Source: an uncultured Prevotellaceae bacterium (GTDB lineage: Bacteria > Bacteroidota > Bacteroidia > Bacteroidales > Muribaculaceae). Taken from it: a DNA stretch of 45,504 nt. The position numbers were made by a program, and so were the translations under genes. The stretch is from assembly GCA_947167995.1 (NCBI GenBank), contig CAMVKS010000020.1:1-45504 (forward strand), written 5' to 3'. Within the stretch, counting starts at the first letter, position 1. Each line of letters begins with the position of its first letter. Shown one piece after another: positions 7,467 to 17,099 of this stretch. Under the pieces are notes generated by a model. It saw only the letters and a list, made by a program, of their open reading frames with translations. It made no database searches and was not told the DNA's origin.

Positions 7467-8015
7467 TTAGAATAACGGGAAATCGTTGGTTGTATACACA
7501 TATTTACGCTCAAATTCTTCTTGCGACATTGTCATCATCAAGATGCCTTGAACGAGAGTCAAAACGGCTACGATTCCGGCAACAGAGCCGCAGGTTAATC
7601 CACCTCCCAAGAGTGAGACAAGCAAGCACACAATGCCGGGAGTCGTCTTGTTCAAATAAAAGTAGTGAATACCCAAACATCCAACGAAGATTGCCAGCAG
7701 TCCAGCTATTCCACGACTTTTTCCCGAGGGGCCGTTGGCAAAGATATCGTTGCTGGCTGGAGGATAGGGTTGTTGATAACCAGGCTGCTGATAGCCTTGT
7801 TGTGGAGGCTGTTGGTAGCCAGGTTGCTGATAGCCTTGTTGTGGAGGCTGCTGAGGAGGAGGCTGTGCCTGCCCTTGGTCACCACGGAACACTGGTGGCT
7901 GCTTATTAGACGCGGCATCAAACTCCACACCGCAATAAGGACAATGAATGCTTATCACGTCCTGTTCTATTGTGATAGTGTTGCCGCAATGCGGACATTT
8001 ATAAACTATAGCCAT
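7467..8015 (-). CDS. Zinc-ribbon TM2-domain membrane protein
   Basis: The protein has three visible parts. Residues 5-30 are a zinc ribbon with two Cys pairs (C7xxC10 and C25xxC28). Residues 50-88 are a Gln/Pro/Tyr-rich linker made of tandem GYQQP units. Residues 99-165 are a TM2 domain with two helices (KSRGIAGLLAIFVGCLGIHYFYL, here split around the usual Gly-x-His-x-Phe-Tyr motif). TM2 proteins are widespread and have no settled role in bacteria. The gene lies 41 nt downstream of yidC and 24 nt upstream of GH25, so it belongs to the same minus-strand operon. Confidence 0.85.
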   Translation of the reverse strand: MAIVYKCPHCGNTITIEQDVISIHCPYCGVEFDAASNKQPPVFRGDQGQAQPPPQQPPQQGYQQPGYQQPPQQGYQQPGYQQPYPPASNDIFANGPSGKSRGIAGLLAIFVGCLGIHYFYLNKTTPGIVCLLVSLLGGGLTCGSVAGIVAVLTLVQGILMMTMSQEEFERKYVYTTNDFPLF

Positions 8016-8056
8016 AACTCTATAAATTTATTAAATGAATCAATTTATCATCATTA

Positions 8057-10138
8057 TTAGCGACGGCGGCTCTTGTTGCCCTTTGCAGCGCGCTTCTGCT
8101 GCTCGAGCTGCTGGCGCTGAGCCTCTTCAAGTCGAGCCATGAAACCACTCTTTTTCTTGGGCTTCTTGGCATTCTCGGCCATGATTGCTCTCACTTTGTC
8201 TTCCTTGACCGTCATGCGTGTGAGATAGGTCTGGATGATGGTGATGAGCAGCGACACGAAGTAGTAGTAGCTAAGGCCAGCGGCATAGGTGTTGAAGAAC
8301 ACGAGGAACATCAATGGCATCAAGTACATCATCCACTTCATGCCGGGCATTTGGCTCGACGACTGCGACTGCATGTTGATGTAGGTGTAGCCAATGTTGG
8401 TGATAGTCATGAGCAAGCAGAAGATGCTCAAGTGGTCACCCAGGAACGGAATGCTGAATGGCAGCGAGATGATGGCATCTGGGGCACTCAAGTCGGGAGC
8501 CCACAAGAAGCTCTGGCCTCGGAGGTCGATGCTTGACGGGAAGAACCAGAACATGGCAATCAGGAAAGGCATCTGCAAGAGCATGGGCAAGCAACCTCCC
8601 ATGGGGTTGGCACCAGCCTGCTTGTAGAGTTCCATAGTCTTCTGCTGCTTCTTCATGGCATCGTCGGGGTTGGGATACTTCTCGTTGATGGCCTGGATGT
8701 CGGGTTGCAGAATCTTCATCTTAGCCTGCGAGAGGTAGCTCTTGTAGGTCAAAGGCCAGAGAACAAGCTTGAGCAGGATGGTAAGTACCAGAATCACAAG
8801 ACCCAGGCTCCAGTTAAACGTGCACAGCCAGTTGAACACCGGCATCACAATGCCCGAGTTGATCCAGCGGAACAATGTCCAGCCCAGCGACACGAGGCGA
8901 GTGAGATGCAAGTCCTCTTTGGGAGAGAACTTGTCGTAGCTCGAGAGCAACGCATAGCGGTTGGGACCAAAATAGAAGTAGAACGATGCCGGAGCGGGAT
9001 TGCTTGACTGATATTCAACTTGAGAGTTGACTTTTATGTCCTTCAAGTAGGTGTCATACTCCTTGGGGTCCTTTTCTTTTTCAAAGGCCTTGCTTTCAAG
9101 ACTTGCCCCGTTGAAAGCCTTGTTTGCTATGAGAACTGTAGAGAAGAACTGACTCTTGCCCGATATCCACTTGATATTAGGCTCCACTTTCTCCTCCTTG
9201 CTGCCGTTCTCGCTCAAGTTGTCGACATCGTCGTCATCGCCCTGAATCTTCCAGTAAAGCGCACTGTTGCGCTCCTCAAACTGCTTGCCGGCTTCTTGAC
9301 GCTTGATTTTCTGCTCCCATGCGAAGCCCATGTTGCTGATGCTTGTGGGTATCACTTTTTCCATGCCGTTCTGCAGCACTTCCATGCGCACCATGTAGGT
9401 GCCTGGCACGAGGGTGTATCGCAGGCTCCACTTGGCGCCTCCGTCTACATTCATGGTCATGGTTACCGAGCTGTCGGTCTTGGCCTCCTCGGTGAAGAAG
9501 AAATTGCGAGTGTCGAAACGTTGAGTATCTGAATTGAGAATAAAGCCATAGCTGTTGTTGTCGGGGGTGATAATCTCGACAGGAACACTCTGGTGCTTTT
9601 TATAATCCTCCTGAGTGCGATAGGCTCTGTAGCCCTTGAGTGTGGCACGTGAAATCATCGCACCCTTAGTGCTGATTTCTATCTTAATAGAGTCATTCTC
9701 AAGCGCGATGGTTTTGTTCTCTCCCGACAGATTGGCACTGAACTGCGATGCCTTGACATATTTCTCCAGCACTTTCCTCACTGCGATCACTGCCAGGTTC
9801 TGAGACTTGGGGTCATCGCTCTTGGCGACACTGAGGGAAATGAGGTCGATAGTCTTGTTGTCAACTTTTATTGTTCCTGTTGCTTTGCCTTCCTGATTTG
9901 TGAGCAGAACGCCTCCCATTGCTATTTCGCCATATTTGGCGGTGATAGAGTCAAGTTTCACGAACTCTTCGGTAGCGAGAGTGTCGACACTGGCGTTGCT
10001 TGCCGACTGACTGACAGCCTGCTCGGTAGACGCAGCTTGTTGCTTGTCTTTTGGTGCCTCGTTTTTGGGCTGGAAATACATGAACCCAAAAATCACTGCA
10101 CACATGAGCAACATGCCTATGACCGTGTTTTTATCCAT
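8057..10138 (-). CDS. yidC: YidC membrane protein insertase
   Basis: The length of 693 residues is usual for the Bacteroidota form. Residues 4-20 are the first membrane helix (VIGMLLMCAVIFGFMYF), followed by a large periplasmic beta domain (about 40-420). The conserved YidC/Oxa1 core of five helices lies about 430-640, with LKLVLWPLTYKSYLSQAKM and a GGCLPMLLQMPFLIAMFWFF hairpin. The tail is strongly basic (KKPKKKSGF to KGNKSRRR), which fits ribosome contact. The protein inserts and folds inner-membrane proteins, with or without SecYEG. It lies 61 nt downstream of pyrG, an order common in Bacteroidales. Confidence 0.98.
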   Translation of the reverse strand: MDKNTVIGMLLMCAVIFGFMYFQPKNEAPKDKQQAASTEQAVSQSASNASVDTLATEEFVKLDSITAKYGEIAMGGVLLTNQEGKATGTIKVDNKTIDLISLSVAKSDDPKSQNLAVIAVRKVLEKYVKASQFSANLSGENKTIALENDSIKIEISTKGAMISRATLKGYRAYRTQEDYKKHQSVPVEIITPDNNSYGFILNSDTQRFDTRNFFFTEEAKTDSSVTMTMNVDGGAKWSLRYTLVPGTYMVRMEVLQNGMEKVIPTSISNMGFAWEQKIKRQEAGKQFEERNSALYWKIQGDDDDVDNLSENGSKEEKVEPNIKWISGKSQFFSTVLIANKAFNGASLESKAFEKEKDPKEYDTYLKDIKVNSQVEYQSSNPAPASFYFYFGPNRYALLSSYDKFSPKEDLHLTRLVSLGWTLFRWINSGIVMPVFNWLCTFNWSLGLVILVLTILLKLVLWPLTYKSYLSQAKMKILQPDIQAINEKYPNPDDAMKKQQKTMELYKQAGANPMGGCLPMLLQMPFLIAMFWFFPSSIDLRGQSFLWAPDLSAPDAIISLPFSIPFLGDHLSIFCLLMTITNIGYTYINMQSQSSSQMPGMKWMMYLMPLMFLVFFNTYAAGLSYYYFVSLLITIIQTYLTRMTVKEDKVRAIMAENAKKPKKKSGFMARLEEAQRQQLEQQKRAAKGNKSRRR

Positions 10139-10199
10139 AATTTATATTTCTTTCTTTTTTTGTTTTTCTTGTTGATGTGGCCTGAAGACCACTGTACTA

Positions 10200-11822
<1,623 letters not shown>

Positions 11823-11848
11823 TTATATACAACTTTATTTACAAACTG

Positions 11849-11856
11849 CAAAGATA
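11849..11856 (-). promoter_or_regulatory. Bacteroidota -7 box TATCTTTG before pyrG
   Basis: The minus strand reads TATCTTTG followed by CAG, 42 nt upstream of the pyrG start. It fits as the operon promoter. Confidence 0.65.
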
Positions 11857-11952
11857 AGCATTTTATTCCAATTCTTTGCCCCTTGCCTCAAAACAATTTT
11901 CCCAAACGGTAAAAATTACGTGCCTCAACAAGTTCCAGCAACCATTATCCAC

Positions 11953-11995
11953 AAAAAAATCGAACAAAAAGAACCGTCCCTTTTGTTCGATTTTT
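11953..11995. repeat. REP-like palindrome, copy A
   Basis: A 14-nt arm (AAAATCGAACAAAA) pairs perfectly with TTTTGTTCGATTTT around an 11-nt centre, AGAACCGTCCC. The 43 nt are identical, in the same orientation, to copy B at 12898-12940. The two copies bracket the Y1 transposase gene. With A and T runs at its ends it may also act as a bidirectional terminator. Confidence 0.8.
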
Positions 11996-12018
11996 CACTT
12001 TTCTTAACTTTTCGAGGT

Positions 12019-12834
12019 TTATTTCACAGTTCTTATGCGTTTTGTTTTTCCTCTATACAACGAGTATTTTGTCACTCCCACCAAGTTTACCAGTTGGCTC
12101 TTAGTTATCCCATTGGCCTGTGCTTTGGACGAAAGGGCCAATTTCACCACCTTTGGCAAATCTTTCAAATTGTAGTCGCTAAATTCTTCAGGTACAAGTG
12201 ATTTCAAAATTTCTTCGGCATCAGCATTATCAACTCTTTCCTTATCGACAGGCGAGACAAACGACTTGAGATCTTCAACATTTAACACTATGTCTCGGAC
12301 TTCCGATCTGGTCAAGTTTTTGAATGGGATCGTTTGGTCACAAAAGCCTCTTTCATAGGCTTCTTCGGTCAGTTCATATTCGCGCATGCTGCTCCACTTA
12401 TACCATCCTGGTTTTATTGTCATACCAGCTTTGACTGGATTGTTGTGAATATAATGAAGCAATGTAATGAAATATTCTGAGCCATCGACTGGCTCACTTC
12501 TGAAGCGTCCTTCGAATAGTGGTCCCGTTCTTTTTCGGCGCTTGTTATAGTAACTAACATAAGCGACACCTAAACGTTTAACAATGGTGCCTATCGGCTC
12601 TTCTATTTCCGCAATAAGCAGATGTATGTGGTTTGTCATCAGGCAGTAAGCATAGATTTTACAAAGTGGCTTTTGGGGATTCCCTTTTTTGTCAACAGGC
12701 TTGGCCATGGAGCGCAAGATTTTCTCCATTTTCATAAAGTCGATTTCATCATGAAAAATATCAGAACGATTAATACCACGCAACATCACGTGATAAATTC
12801 CTGTGGGACTGGGTACTCTTTGTGTTCGAGGCAT
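12019..12834 (-). CDS. REP-associated tyrosine transposase (RAYT, Y1/HUH family)
   Basis: The start is taken at the ATG at 12834, giving 271 residues beginning MPRTQRVPSPTGIYHVMLRG, the standard RAYT opening. The HUH metal motif is His69-Ile-His71 in MTNHIHLLI. The catalytic tyrosine is Tyr128 in LLHYIHNNPVKAG. A C-terminal extension of about 100 residues ends in a helix-turn-helix-like stretch (ITKSQLVNLVGVTKYSLYRG) that could read DNA. RAYTs nick and join single-stranded hairpin DNA and are tied to REP palindromes. Here identical 43-nt palindromes stand on both sides of the gene. All catalytic residues are intact, so the protein could be active. A TATCTTTG box precedes it by 34 nt. Confidence 0.92.
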   Translation of the reverse strand: MPRTQRVPSPTGIYHVMLRGINRSDIFHDEIDFMKMEKILRSMAKPVDKKGNPQKPLCKIYAYCLMTNHIHLLIAEIEEPIGTIVKRLGVAYVSYYNKRRKRTGPLFEGRFRSEPVDGSEYFITLLHYIHNNPVKAGMTIKPGWYKWSSMREYELTEEAYERGFCDQTIPFKNLTRSEVRDIVLNVEDLKSFVSPVDKERVDNADAEEILKSLVPEEFSDYNLKDLPKVVKLALSSKAQANGITKSQLVNLVGVTKYSLYRGKTKRIRTVK

Positions 12835-12868
12835 AATGATGAGGGATTTAATAAAAAACTCATGTTTG

Positions 12869-12876
12869 CAAAGATA
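12869..12876 (-). promoter_or_regulatory. Bacteroidota -7 box TATCTTTG before the RAYT
   Basis: The minus strand reads TATCTTTG, 34 nt upstream of the ATG at 12834. It sits inside the palindrome pair, so the gene carries its own promoter as a unit. Confidence 0.6.
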
Positions 12877-12897
12877 GAACAAAATATTAAAAAATCA

Positions 12898-12940
12898 AAA
12901 AAAATCGAACAAAAAGAACCGTCCCTTTTGTTCGATTTTT
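12898..12940. repeat. REP-like palindrome, copy B
   Basis: The 43 nt are identical to copy A (11953-11995), 945 nt away and in the same orientation, just upstream of the RAYT promoter. Confidence 0.8.
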
Positions 12941-12953
12941 GTCAAAAAAGGAA

Positions 12954-12978
12954 CCCGCTACGATTCACATCGTGCGGG
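12954..12978. other. GC-rich hairpin in the gene-free stretch 12941-13295
   Basis: CCCGC (12954-12958) pairs with GCGGG (12974-12978), and CGAT with ATCG inside it. It is followed by a T-rich but not continuous stretch. It resembles a terminator whose gene is gone. The rest of 12941-13295 holds no gene that I can support, only the promoter at 13243. Confidence 0.4.
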
Positions 12979-13242
12979 GCCTTTATTGTTTACTTAACTA
13001 CTTTTAATTCTTTGAAGTCTATGTTTTATATGTTTTATAGATCAACTAATAACTAATTCACTTTAAAATTTCATATAAAATGCTCATGCTCGGCAATGTC
13101 CAAGCAAGCTTGTCGCTGCTCTCACTTAATCGCATTTTTCACGTTGCAAAGTTAGAGGTATTCACAACGGTGGGCAATCGCTACGAATGGGTATTTTTAG
13201 TTAAAGTTGTCATTATAATTTGTGGTTTTGTCTTAAAAATGC

Positions 13243-13250
13243 TATTTTTG
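13243..13250 (+). promoter_or_regulatory. Bacteroidota -7 box TATTTTTG
   Basis: TATTTTTG lies 45 nt upstream of the TraB/GumN start, with a TTTG 12 nt further upstream (closer than the usual -33 spacing). Confidence 0.55.
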
Positions 13251-13295
13251 TGGACAAAATAAACCATTTTAACGTATTCAAACGAACATACAACC

Positions 13296-14186
13296 ATGAG
13301 AAAGATTTTGTTTTTACTCACTGTTTTACTGTTTGCGTCAAGTTCAAATGGCCAGTTACTGTGGAAGGTAAGCGGCAAAGATTGTCACAAGCCATCCTAT
13401 CTGTTTGGAACACTTCATCTCGAAACATCTAAGTTTATAGACAGTATACCAGGATTATCGTCGGTGATAAACGAGGTAGACGCCATCTATGGCGAAGTTC
13501 TAAACGAAAATCTACTGAGTGATGACGCATTAATGAGCATTTTCAAAGAGAGTGCCGCTCCTCAGGACAGCACCATCGACAAGCTTATGAGCCCCGAGGA
13601 GTACCAGCTCGTTGACTCGGTGGTGAGAAGCTATATTGGCTTTGCAGGAATCGATGTTTTGAAGGGTCTCAAGCCAGCAATGATCACAACTCAGCTTGGC
13701 GTGTTGCAAATGCAGAAGTTTTTCCCTGATTGTGTAGATGTCAGCAACCTTATAGATGTCGCAATCCAAAAGCGTGGTTTAGAGCTTGGAAAGCATGTAG
13801 ACGGATTGGAAACAATCGAGTCGCAGACCAATGCTCTCTTTGGCGCACCTTTAACGGAGCAGGCTCAAGAACTTGTAGAGTTCTGTCGCAAGGACAAGGA
13901 TTTTGCTCTCAAGAGCAAGCAGTTGTGTGATGCCTACCATGCCCAAGACCTTGAGGCAATAGAGCAGATTGTTTTTGACCCTGAGATGGGCATGGAAGAC
14001 GAGGAATTTGAGAGATTGGGCTATAAGAGAAACCGAGCCTGGATGGACAAAATCACCATGACACTTCCCGTGCAAAGCGTTCTTGTTGCGGTGGGAGCAG
14101 CCCACTTGATAGGAGAACAGGGTCTCATAAAATTGCTGTGCGACCTGGGATACACAGTGGAACCTGTGGTTCTGGACCAAAAGTGA
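13296..14186 (+). CDS. TraB/GumN family secreted protein
   Basis: This 296-residue protein has a Sec signal peptide (MRKILFLLTVLLFASSSNGQ). The family landmarks are the N-terminal SYLFGTLHLE (Gly-Thr-x-His at 38-41) and the C-terminal VAVGAAHLIGEQGLIKLL, where a second conserved His sits. These paired His motifs define the TraB/GumN superfamily, which is related to Tiki-type metalloproteases. The bacterial members are thought to be periplasmic and mostly lack a proven substrate. The gene has its own promoter and is followed by an AT-rich 8-bp inverted repeat at 14190-14211, so it is probably separate from the efflux operon downstream. Confidence 0.88.
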   Translation: MRKILFLLTVLLFASSSNGQLLWKVSGKDCHKPSYLFGTLHLETSKFIDSIPGLSSVINEVDAIYGEVLNENLLSDDALMSIFKESAAPQDSTIDKLMSPEEYQLVDSVVRSYIGFAGIDVLKGLKPAMITTQLGVLQMQKFFPDCVDVSNLIDVAIQKRGLELGKHVDGLETIESQTNALFGAPLTEQAQELVEFCRKDKDFALKSKQLCDAYHAQDLEAIEQIVFDPEMGMEDEEFERLGYKRNRAWMDKITMTLPVQSVLVAVGAAHLIGEQGLIKLLCDLGYTVEPVVLDQK

Positions 14187-14189
14187 TAG

Positions 14190-14211
14190 ATTATTGACGT
14201 CATTCAATAAT
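14190..14211. terminator. AT-rich inverted repeat after the TraB gene
   Basis: ATTATTGA (14190-14197) pairs with TCAATAAT (14204-14211) over a CGTCAT loop, four nt past the stop codon. There is no T-run, so as a terminator it would be weak. Confidence 0.35.
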
Positions 14212-14320
14212 AGTCTTAACTTTATCATTATACCATCAAAAATAGTATTCACAATAGATGAACAATTGTTCCAAAAAAGATTTTTCTGAAATTATTATTA
14301 ATTATAATTCAATAAAATAT

Positions 14321-14328
14321 TATTTTTG
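14321..14328 (+). promoter_or_regulatory. Bacteroidota -7 box TATTTTTG before the efflux operon
   Basis: TATTTTTG followed by CAG lies 29 nt upstream of the TolC-family start codon, so the operon probably starts here. Confidence 0.6.
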
Positions 14329-14357
14329 CAGTTTGTAAAACAAAAATTGCTTGAAAA

Positions 14358-15776
14358 ATGAAAAGGATATTTTCCCTGTTGCTGATTTGTACCTTAACGC
14401 TCTCGATGAGTTCTCAGGTCACGTTAGATTCATGCCGTCACATGGCGTTGCGCAACAACAAGCAGATGACAGTTGAGCAGCTCAAGATAGAGCAGGCTGG
14501 TTATCAGCGCAATCAGGCCCAGGCTGCCTACAAGCCTTCGATTGACTTTGTGGGCACCTATCTGCACATGGGGCGCGAAGTGTCGCTTGTCGACATCAAT
14601 GACATCACCCCCACGCAGTTTTTCAATCCAGCAACCGGGAACTATGATTTCGTGATTGATGCCGCTACAGGCATTGGCATCTCGGTTGACGGAAGTCACG
14701 TTTCGGCAGTGACCCAAAAGGTCAAAGACGCTCTCACATTCGACACACACAACATCTTTGCCGCAGGTATCCTTGTCACACAACCCATCTATATGGGTGG
14801 GAAAATCAAAGCACTGAATCAAATCACCAAGTATGCCGAACAAATCGCCCAGCTTCTTCACGACCGCAAAGCCGAAGAAGTGATTTGTGATGTGGACCAA
14901 GCCTACTGGCTTGTTGTCTCGCTGAAGTCGAAGGAACGGCTTGCCGAGAGTTACCTTGAGCTGGTCACCAATCTTGACAACGATGTGAAGAAGATGCTCG
15001 AACAAGGAGTCACCACACAATCGACTCTTCTCAGTGTTGATGTCAAAGTCAATGAGGCCAATATAGCCCTCACCAAGGTGAGAAATGGCCTTGTGCTGGC
15101 GAGAATGGCCCTTGCACAACTGTGCGGTGAGCCACTTGACGAGCCCATGGTTCTTGCCGACGAGGACCGTTCCGACCTTGAAGTGGCACTGCATCCCACA
15201 GTAGTCGACATGAGTCAAGTCTATGACCGCCGCAACGACTACAATGCCCTTGAGCTTGGGGTAAGGATATTTGACGAGAAAGCCAAGGTGGCTCGAAGCG
15301 AGATGCTGCCCACTATAGCCGCCGTGGGCAGCGTTTTCACCTCCAATCCTCATGTTTACAATGGTTTCAAGAATGAATTCGGCTTCAACTATGCCATTGG
15401 CGCTGTGGTGAGGATTCCACTATGGCACTGGGGTGGCTTGAGCAACAAATACAAAGCGGCTCTCGTTGACTCCAAAATCAAGCACTTAGAGATGGAGCAG
15501 ACCAGAGAGCTGATTGAACTGCAAGTCACACAAGCCAATTTCAAGTACCAAGAAGCCTACAAAACCTATGAGATGACCAAGGCCAACCTGACCAAAGCCG
15601 ACGAAAATCTGCGAGTTGCCCAATTGGGTTTCCGTGAGGGCATGGCGACAAGCGATGACGTTCTTGCCGCTCAAACAGCATGGCTGATGGCTCACAGTGA
15701 GAAAATCGACGCCGAAATCGAGGTGATGATGTGTCATGTATATCTCTCGAAGGTCACCGGAAATTTGAATTATTGA
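14358..15776 (+). CDS. TolC family outer-membrane efflux protein
   Basis: This 472-residue protein has a signal peptide (MKRIFSLLLICTLTLSMSSQ) followed by the duplicated TolC pattern: LDSCRHMALRNNKQM at the start of the first half and a second long helical region ending with LRVAQLGFREGMATSDDVLAAQT, the standard second-repeat signature. It would form the trimeric outer-membrane channel of a tripartite exporter. The next genes supply the adaptor (HlyD family, 20 nt downstream) and two ABC-2 permeases, so the operon encodes an envelope-spanning exporter. The substrate is unknown. Confidence 0.93.
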   Translation: MKRIFSLLLICTLTLSMSSQVTLDSCRHMALRNNKQMTVEQLKIEQAGYQRNQAQAAYKPSIDFVGTYLHMGREVSLVDINDITPTQFFNPATGNYDFVIDAATGIGISVDGSHVSAVTQKVKDALTFDTHNIFAAGILVTQPIYMGGKIKALNQITKYAEQIAQLLHDRKAEEVICDVDQAYWLVVSLKSKERLAESYLELVTNLDNDVKKMLEQGVTTQSTLLSVDVKVNEANIALTKVRNGLVLARMALAQLCGEPLDEPMVLADEDRSDLEVALHPTVVDMSQVYDRRNDYNALELGVRIFDEKAKVARSEMLPTIAAVGSVFTSNPHVYNGFKNEFGFNYAIGAVVRIPLWHWGGLSNKYKAALVDSKIKHLEMEQTRELIELQVTQANFKYQEAYKTYEMTKANLTKADENLRVAQLGFREGMATSDDVLAAQTAWLMAHSEKIDAEIEVMMCHVYLSKVTGNLNY

Positions 15777-15796
15777 TTTAAAACATCATTTAAGTC

Positions 15797-17011
15797 ATGA
15801 AAGAAGAAAAGAATAAAGGACAGCAAGACAATGAGTTCAAAAAACAGGCCGAGATGATTCAGCCCATTGATGAACAAACCGAGCAAAGCAACATTGTCGA
15901 GCGTCAAGAAAACGATGATGTGAAAGAAAAAAACACTTGGACCAAACCCACTAGCAAAGAGGAAGAGAAGGCCAAGCGGTTGAAGATAAGGCAGAAGAAA
16001 CGCCTGGCGCTCATCGGAGCCATGCTCATTCTCGTGGCAACAGTTGCGGGAATGGCTATTTGGGGAATATTGCATCTGAAGCCTGCCGATGCCACAATCC
16101 AGGGACAGGCCGATTGTGAAGTGGTGCGAATCAGCGGCAAGCTTGCAGGACGACTGGTGGAACTCTATGTCAAGGAAGGAGATTTTGTTCGCAAGGGCCA
16201 ACGATTGGCAAAGATTTACTCATCGACCACCGATGCCACCCTCTCGAAGGCCAAGGAAATGAAAAATGTCGCCGCCAGCCAAAATCAGAAGGTTGAGCGT
16301 GGAACAAGATATGAGATTATCAATTCGGCTCAAAAATTAGTTGACCAGGCCAAGTCGGCCAAGCAACAGGCTCTCGCTGCCGAGGAAATTTGTCGCAAGA
16401 CCTATGAGCGTCTCAACAATCTCTTCAATGAGGGTGTCGTGAGTGAGCAGAAACGAGACGAGGCCAAGGCGGCACTCGATGCTGCCACGGCAACTGTGAA
16501 CACCGCCAATGCCGCAATGGAAGCTGCCGAGTCTCAACTGGAGATGGCCCGAAACGGTGCCCAGGCCGAGGACAAGGCTGCTTCAAAAGGCATGGAGAAT
16601 GTGGCCCAAGCCACAGTGCGTGAAGTAGAAGCGCTGCTTGAGGACGAGTACCTCATCGCTCCTTGCGACGGCGAGATAGAAAGCATCTACCCTCATCTGG
16701 GCGAACTTGTTATAATGGGTTCTCCCATCATGACCATTTCTCTGCTTGATGATATGTGGGTGGCGTTCAACGTGCGTGAGGAAAAACTCAACGACCTTGC
16801 CATGGGAAAGGAAGTTAATGTTATGATTCCTGCCCTGAACAACAAAGAGACCAAGATGAAAATCTTCTATGTTCACGACATGGGAAGCTATGCCACATGG
16901 GGTGCGACAAAGGCCTATGGCGACTATGACAGCAAGACCTTCGAGGTCAAAGCGCGACCAGTTGGCAAGATAGAAAACTTCAGGCCGGGCATGTCGGTAA
17001 TACTTAAATGA
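15797..17011 (+). CDS. HlyD/EmrA-type membrane fusion protein
   Basis: The first 70 residues are unusually long, charged and cytoplasmic, followed by one transmembrane helix (LALIGAMLILVATVAGMAIWG). A biotinyl-lipoyl half-motif comes next (ISGKLAGRLVELYVKEGDFVRKGQ), then a coiled-coil hairpin of about 150 residues rich in Ala/Glu/Lys, then the second half of the lipoyl domain (LIAPCDGEIESIYPHLGELV) and a beta-barrel. The protein bridges the inner-membrane pump and the TolC channel. The stop codon TGA lies inside the first unit of a heptamer repeat, so the repeat reaches into the gene end. Confidence 0.93.
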   Translation: MKEEKNKGQQDNEFKKQAEMIQPIDEQTEQSNIVERQENDDVKEKNTWTKPTSKEEEKAKRLKIRQKKRLALIGAMLILVATVAGMAIWGILHLKPADATIQGQADCEVVRISGKLAGRLVELYVKEGDFVRKGQRLAKIYSSTTDATLSKAKEMKNVAASQNQKVERGTRYEIINSAQKLVDQAKSAKQQALAAEEICRKTYERLNNLFNEGVVSEQKRDEAKAALDAATATVNTANAAMEAAESQLEMARNGAQAEDKAASKGMENVAQATVREVEALLEDEYLIAPCDGEIESIYPHLGELVIMGSPIMTISLLDDMWVAFNVREEKLNDLAMGKEVNVMIPALNNKETKMKIFYVHDMGSYATWGATKAYGDYDSKTFEVKARPVGKIENFRPGMSVILK

Positions 17012-17077
17012 GTTATGAGTTATGAGTTATGAGTTATGAGTCATGAGTTGTGAGTTGTGAGTAGTGAGTAGTTAGTG
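17008..17077. repeat. Heptanucleotide tandem array (ATGAGTT), about ten units
   Basis: Units in order: ATGAGTT four times, ATGAGTC, ATGAGTT, GTGAGTT, GTGAGTA, GTGAGTA, GTTAGTG. The first unit contains the HlyD stop codon. The array fills almost the whole gap before the ABC permease. The perfect units are at the left, with decay to the right. Confidence 0.85.
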
Positions 17078-17099
17078 TTAGTTTTTAAATTTTGACGCT

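Noticed and set aside
8351-9532. Open frames opposite yidC
   Set aside because: They are antisense shadows of a clear gene; the residue pattern has no domain or signal peptide.
13080-13262. 60-codon plus-strand gene before the TraB protein
   Set aside because: It runs over the promoter at 13243, has no domain or signal peptide, and reads AT-rich spacer.
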